The notes beneath the pieces were generated by a model. The model ran no database searches. It was not told where the DNA came from and saw only the letters and a list, made by a program, of their open reading frames with translations. A stretch of 64,000 nucleotides of DNA from Paludibacteraceae bacterium (GTDB taxonomy: Bacteria; Bacteroidota; Bacteroidia; Bacteroidales; Paludibacteraceae), in NCBI GenBank assembly GCA_017503075.1, contig JAFVTU010000009.1, positions 62,001-126,000 on the forward strand. The letters run 5' to 3'. A program made the translations under genes and the position numbers. Each line of letters opens with the position of its first letter. Position 1 is the first letter of the stretch. This document shows, in pieces, positions 61,902 through 64,000 of the stretch.

Positions 61902-64000
61902 TCAGAATAATTTAGATGGTTGATTATTGATGGTTATGCCATATGCTTCTACTCCCTGTATCACGCACTCTACATCGTATGTGGCGAGATTGAAGCGATA
62001 AATACCAGTAGGAGGATATATATTGGCATTTTTGCTATTGTTGCGGTATGCGAAATACACGCATTCGTTGACTTCGTCATATGCCATTTGTGTGATACCC
62101 ACCGACTCTATGCCTGTGCCTTCTCTATTAAGGAGGTTACCGTCAAGATTGCTTGCAAAATCCATACCTTGATACTGGATAGCCTTTTTATTGATATCAC
62201 TTGGAGACATCATCGCTTGCCACTCCGCATAACTACATACAGCCACGCAGTTTGTCGTCGGCACCATGGCGCAGAAGATCACTTTATCATGCTTCTTTGA
62301 GTAGTAGAACGAACCTATCTTCATGCCCTGGCAAATGATACCCTCTTCAGGAAGTAGGTCTCTATCACCATAGGTAATCGGATCCGGCAATATATCTCCA
62401 TCTCTAAAGCAGAATGTACCTACAGCGTTATAGTAGGTTGACCAATGCCATACATTGTCGATCTTAGCGAAGTTGCGACTAATAGCACCATATGCTAGTC
62501 CATTACCATAATAATGCAATCGGTTGTGGGTCACAAAATATGGATATGCATATTCGCTGTACATATTGTCGCGGTCGTTGAGATGTACCTTTATGATACC
62601 TGTATTACGGTTCGCATAGTAGAGGTAATCACCTTCTATATAGCCATAGAATGGGTCGTTAAACGCTGCTTGTCCCACATTGCTAATCATCGTCTCTACA
62701 CGGCTACCATCTTTGGACAGCACGCTGATCTTACCATCACCCAAAACGCTAGCTGCGTCATTGACGTAGGTGAATTGTTTACCAGCATCTAGAACATAAA
62801 GCAACGAGTCCTTGAATAAGATATTGAACGCATGCTCCGTATAGAAGCCTAAGTCGTATGGCGTATTTATCATATCTGGAGGTAATTCTCCATTCTTTAT
62901 TGCCTTGAGTGCCATGATATTACCTTGTGCAGTAGCATAGTATAGGGTAGGCACTTCTTTGTAATACCCCACAGGAATCTGTATATTCTCCTGTGGCATA
63001 GCCACGCCATTGATGGTGACTTGACAGGTAACTTGTGCAGTACCTACGTGGCTAAATAGCAGTTGAGGAGTCGTTTCTCCTTCGTAGCTAGTGATTATCT
63101 CTCCCGTGTTGGCATCCCTTGTGTCCTCAGGTAGTGTCCAGAGGTATCGTTTAGCACCTTGAAGCGAGGTGTAGTACTTACCTATTTGTAGTGTGACGGG
63201 TGTTGTTCTTACAATGATAGGTTCGCTGGCTGCTATCACCTTGTATTTTTCCACTATGTTGTCTAGCGAGATACTATGTGTATTAGTCTTAGCGCTATTG
63301 CCCTGCTTGTCATATACATGGAACTCGGCATTGACCATATACTTCTTCTTGTATTGTAAGTCATAAAAGCCATTATCATTCATGAGCAAAGCCATATAGC
63401 TGACCGAATCTTTCCATACTCGGTCTAATCGTGCTTCGATTTCTGGGTACACATAACGCACTTCATCTATCCATGGTTGTAGGATAAGTACGGTATCGTA
63501 GTAGTATGTGGTATCTATACGAGGAGGACGACCACTAACCTTGATCGTAGTGTCTATCCGTATGCCCAAGGTGTCGAAGTGGGTTGTACTCCAGATGGTA
63601 TCATGTTGTTTGAACATATATTCCCACTTATTGGAATTGGCATTGAACATAGAGTCAGTCATCCACTGCCAGTCCTCATCGCTTATGATTCCGACCCTTC
63701 GATTAACCATGCGATAGGCATCATAGTTTCTGCCGTGTTTGGATGAGTCCATTATGGTCTTGACTGCATTCTTAAACTCCTGAGGGAAGTTCTCGCCAAA
63801 ATACGATTTCATATTCTGCGTAAACCCATTGGTATCTCGTGGATTACTCCATTCTGTCGGAGATAATGTATCGTTGAGCGTAGCCACAAAATGATTGTTG
63901 CACACATAGGACTGTGTGTCGTCGCTCCATGAGTTAGCGTTATGGCTGTAGCGTTGTTTCTCAGCCATAGGTAGGATGGTTCGCGATGCTCCTGTAGGCG
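61902..64000 (-). CDS. Large surface protein with PKD-like region (5' end outside window)
   Basis: At least 698 residues on the minus strand. The frame stays open to the window edge, so the Met at 63968 is not necessarily the start. The N-terminal visible part is rich in Asp, Tyr and Thr. A PKD/Ig-like segment (EPIIVRTTPVTLQIGKYYTS and TAQVTCQVTINGVAMP) lies near residues 250-340. The second half is repetitive, propeller-like (YYATAQGNIMALKAI; DYLYYANRNTGIIKVHLN). It resembles Bacteroidales PKD-like family lipoproteins. Function unknown. The stop is one base from the small T9SS-CTD gene. Confidence 0.7.
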   Translation of the reverse strand, partial: PTGASRTILPMAEKQRYSHNANSWSDDTQSYVCNNHFVATLNDTLSPTEWSNPRDTNGFTQNMKSYFGENFPQEFKNAVKTIMDSSKHGRNYDAYRMVNRRVGIISDEDWQWMTDSMFNANSNKWEYMFKQHDTIWSTTHFDTLGIRIDTTIKVSGRPPRIDTTYYYDTVLILQPWIDEVRYVYPEIEARLDRVWKDSVSYMALLMNDNGFYDLQYKKKYMVNAEFHVYDKQGNSAKTNTHSISLDNIVEKYKVIAASEPIIVRTTPVTLQIGKYYTSLQGAKRYLWTLPEDTRDANTGEIITSYEGETTPQLLFSHVGTAQVTCQVTINGVAMPQENIQIPVGYYKEVPTLYYATAQGNIMALKAIKNGELPPDMINTPYDLGFYTEHAFNILFKDSLLYVLDAGKQFTYVNDAASVLGDGKISVLSKDGSRVETMISNVGQAAFNDPFYGYIEGDYLYYANRNTGIIKVHLNDRDNMYSEYAYPYFVTHNRLHYYGNGLAYGAISRNFAKIDNVWHWSTYYNAVGTFCFRDGDILPDPITYGDRDLLPEEGIICQGMKIGSFYYSKKHDKVIFCAMVPTTNCVAVCSYAEWQAMMSPSDINKKAIQYQGMDFASNLDGNLLNREGTGIESVGITQMAYDEVNECVYFAYRNNSKNANIYPPTGIYRFNLATYDVECVIQGVEAYGITINNQPSKLF

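Overview
The window looks like chromosomal DNA of an uncultured gut-type Bacteroidales bacterium. Evidence: almost every promoter fits the Bacteroidetes pattern TTTG (or TTG), 20 bases, TAnnTTTG. There is a fused SecDF, a GldB-like lipoprotein, an Omp28-family protein, a type IX secretion (T9SS) C-terminal domain, and lipoproteins of the Fibrobacter-paralogous type. No phage, IS element, CRISPR array or integrase was seen, so this is mostly core genome. The unusual material is in the intergenic DNA.

Layout. 1-3.9 kb (minus): an acetyltransferase, then tsaE-lolD-gldB-sufS, with sufS cut by the window edge. 4.0-5.7 kb: repeat-rich DNA, a candidate structured RNA and a lipoprotein gene. 5.7-16.2 kb (minus): a cell-shape and housekeeping run, mreB-mreC-mreD-mrdA-rodA-yraN-mnmG, then apt and uvrC. 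A parS-like palindrome sits in the apt promoter. 16.4-19.4 kb (plus): smpB, an RsmF-like methyltransferase and a secreted TPR-like protein whose 3' end overlaps the convergent helicase gene by 170 bp. 19.2-25.0 kb (minus): DEAD-box helicase, epimerase, 0.86 kb of hairpin-rich DNA, K+/H+ antiporter and thioredoxin. 25.1-28.6 kb: aroB (with a tandem-repeat insertion), a GtrA-like gene, rsmA and corA. 28.56-28.77 kb: an AT-rich gap with several DnaA-box-like 9-mers, a candidate replication origin. 28.8-31.3 kb (minus): panD-tgt-lptG.

31.5-50.9 kb (plus): initiator tRNA, secDF, two helical-period tandem repeat arrays, rsfS-ftsH-M16 protease, then three large secreted proteins that end in the same short C-terminal tail. 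51.1-58.5 kb (minus): seven collinear genes, DUF486 protein-phosphatase-secreted protein-clpP-clpX-pullulanase-Omp28. The Omp28 protein carries the same tail. 58.6-60.3 kb: a ttcA-like gene, then tRNA-Gly, Leu, Leu and Ser separated by identical 91-100 bp repeats. 60.6-64.0 kb: a hypothetical gene, a small T9SS-CTD protein and a large surface protein cut by the window edge.

Functionally the window covers envelope growth (Mre/Rod/PBP2), lipoprotein and LPS export (LolD, LptG), protein export (SecDF), protein quality control (FtsH, ClpXP, SmpB), tRNA/rRNA modification (TsaE, MnmG, Tgt, TtcA, RsmA, RsmF-like) and a group of exported beta-rich proteins. The features I would check first are: tRNA genes flush with identical repeats; tandem intergenic mini-hairpins with changing but self-complementary stems; 10-11 bp tandem repeats, one type of which is inside the aroB reading frame; interlocked face-to-face promoters; and the shared C-terminal tail on four exported proteins.
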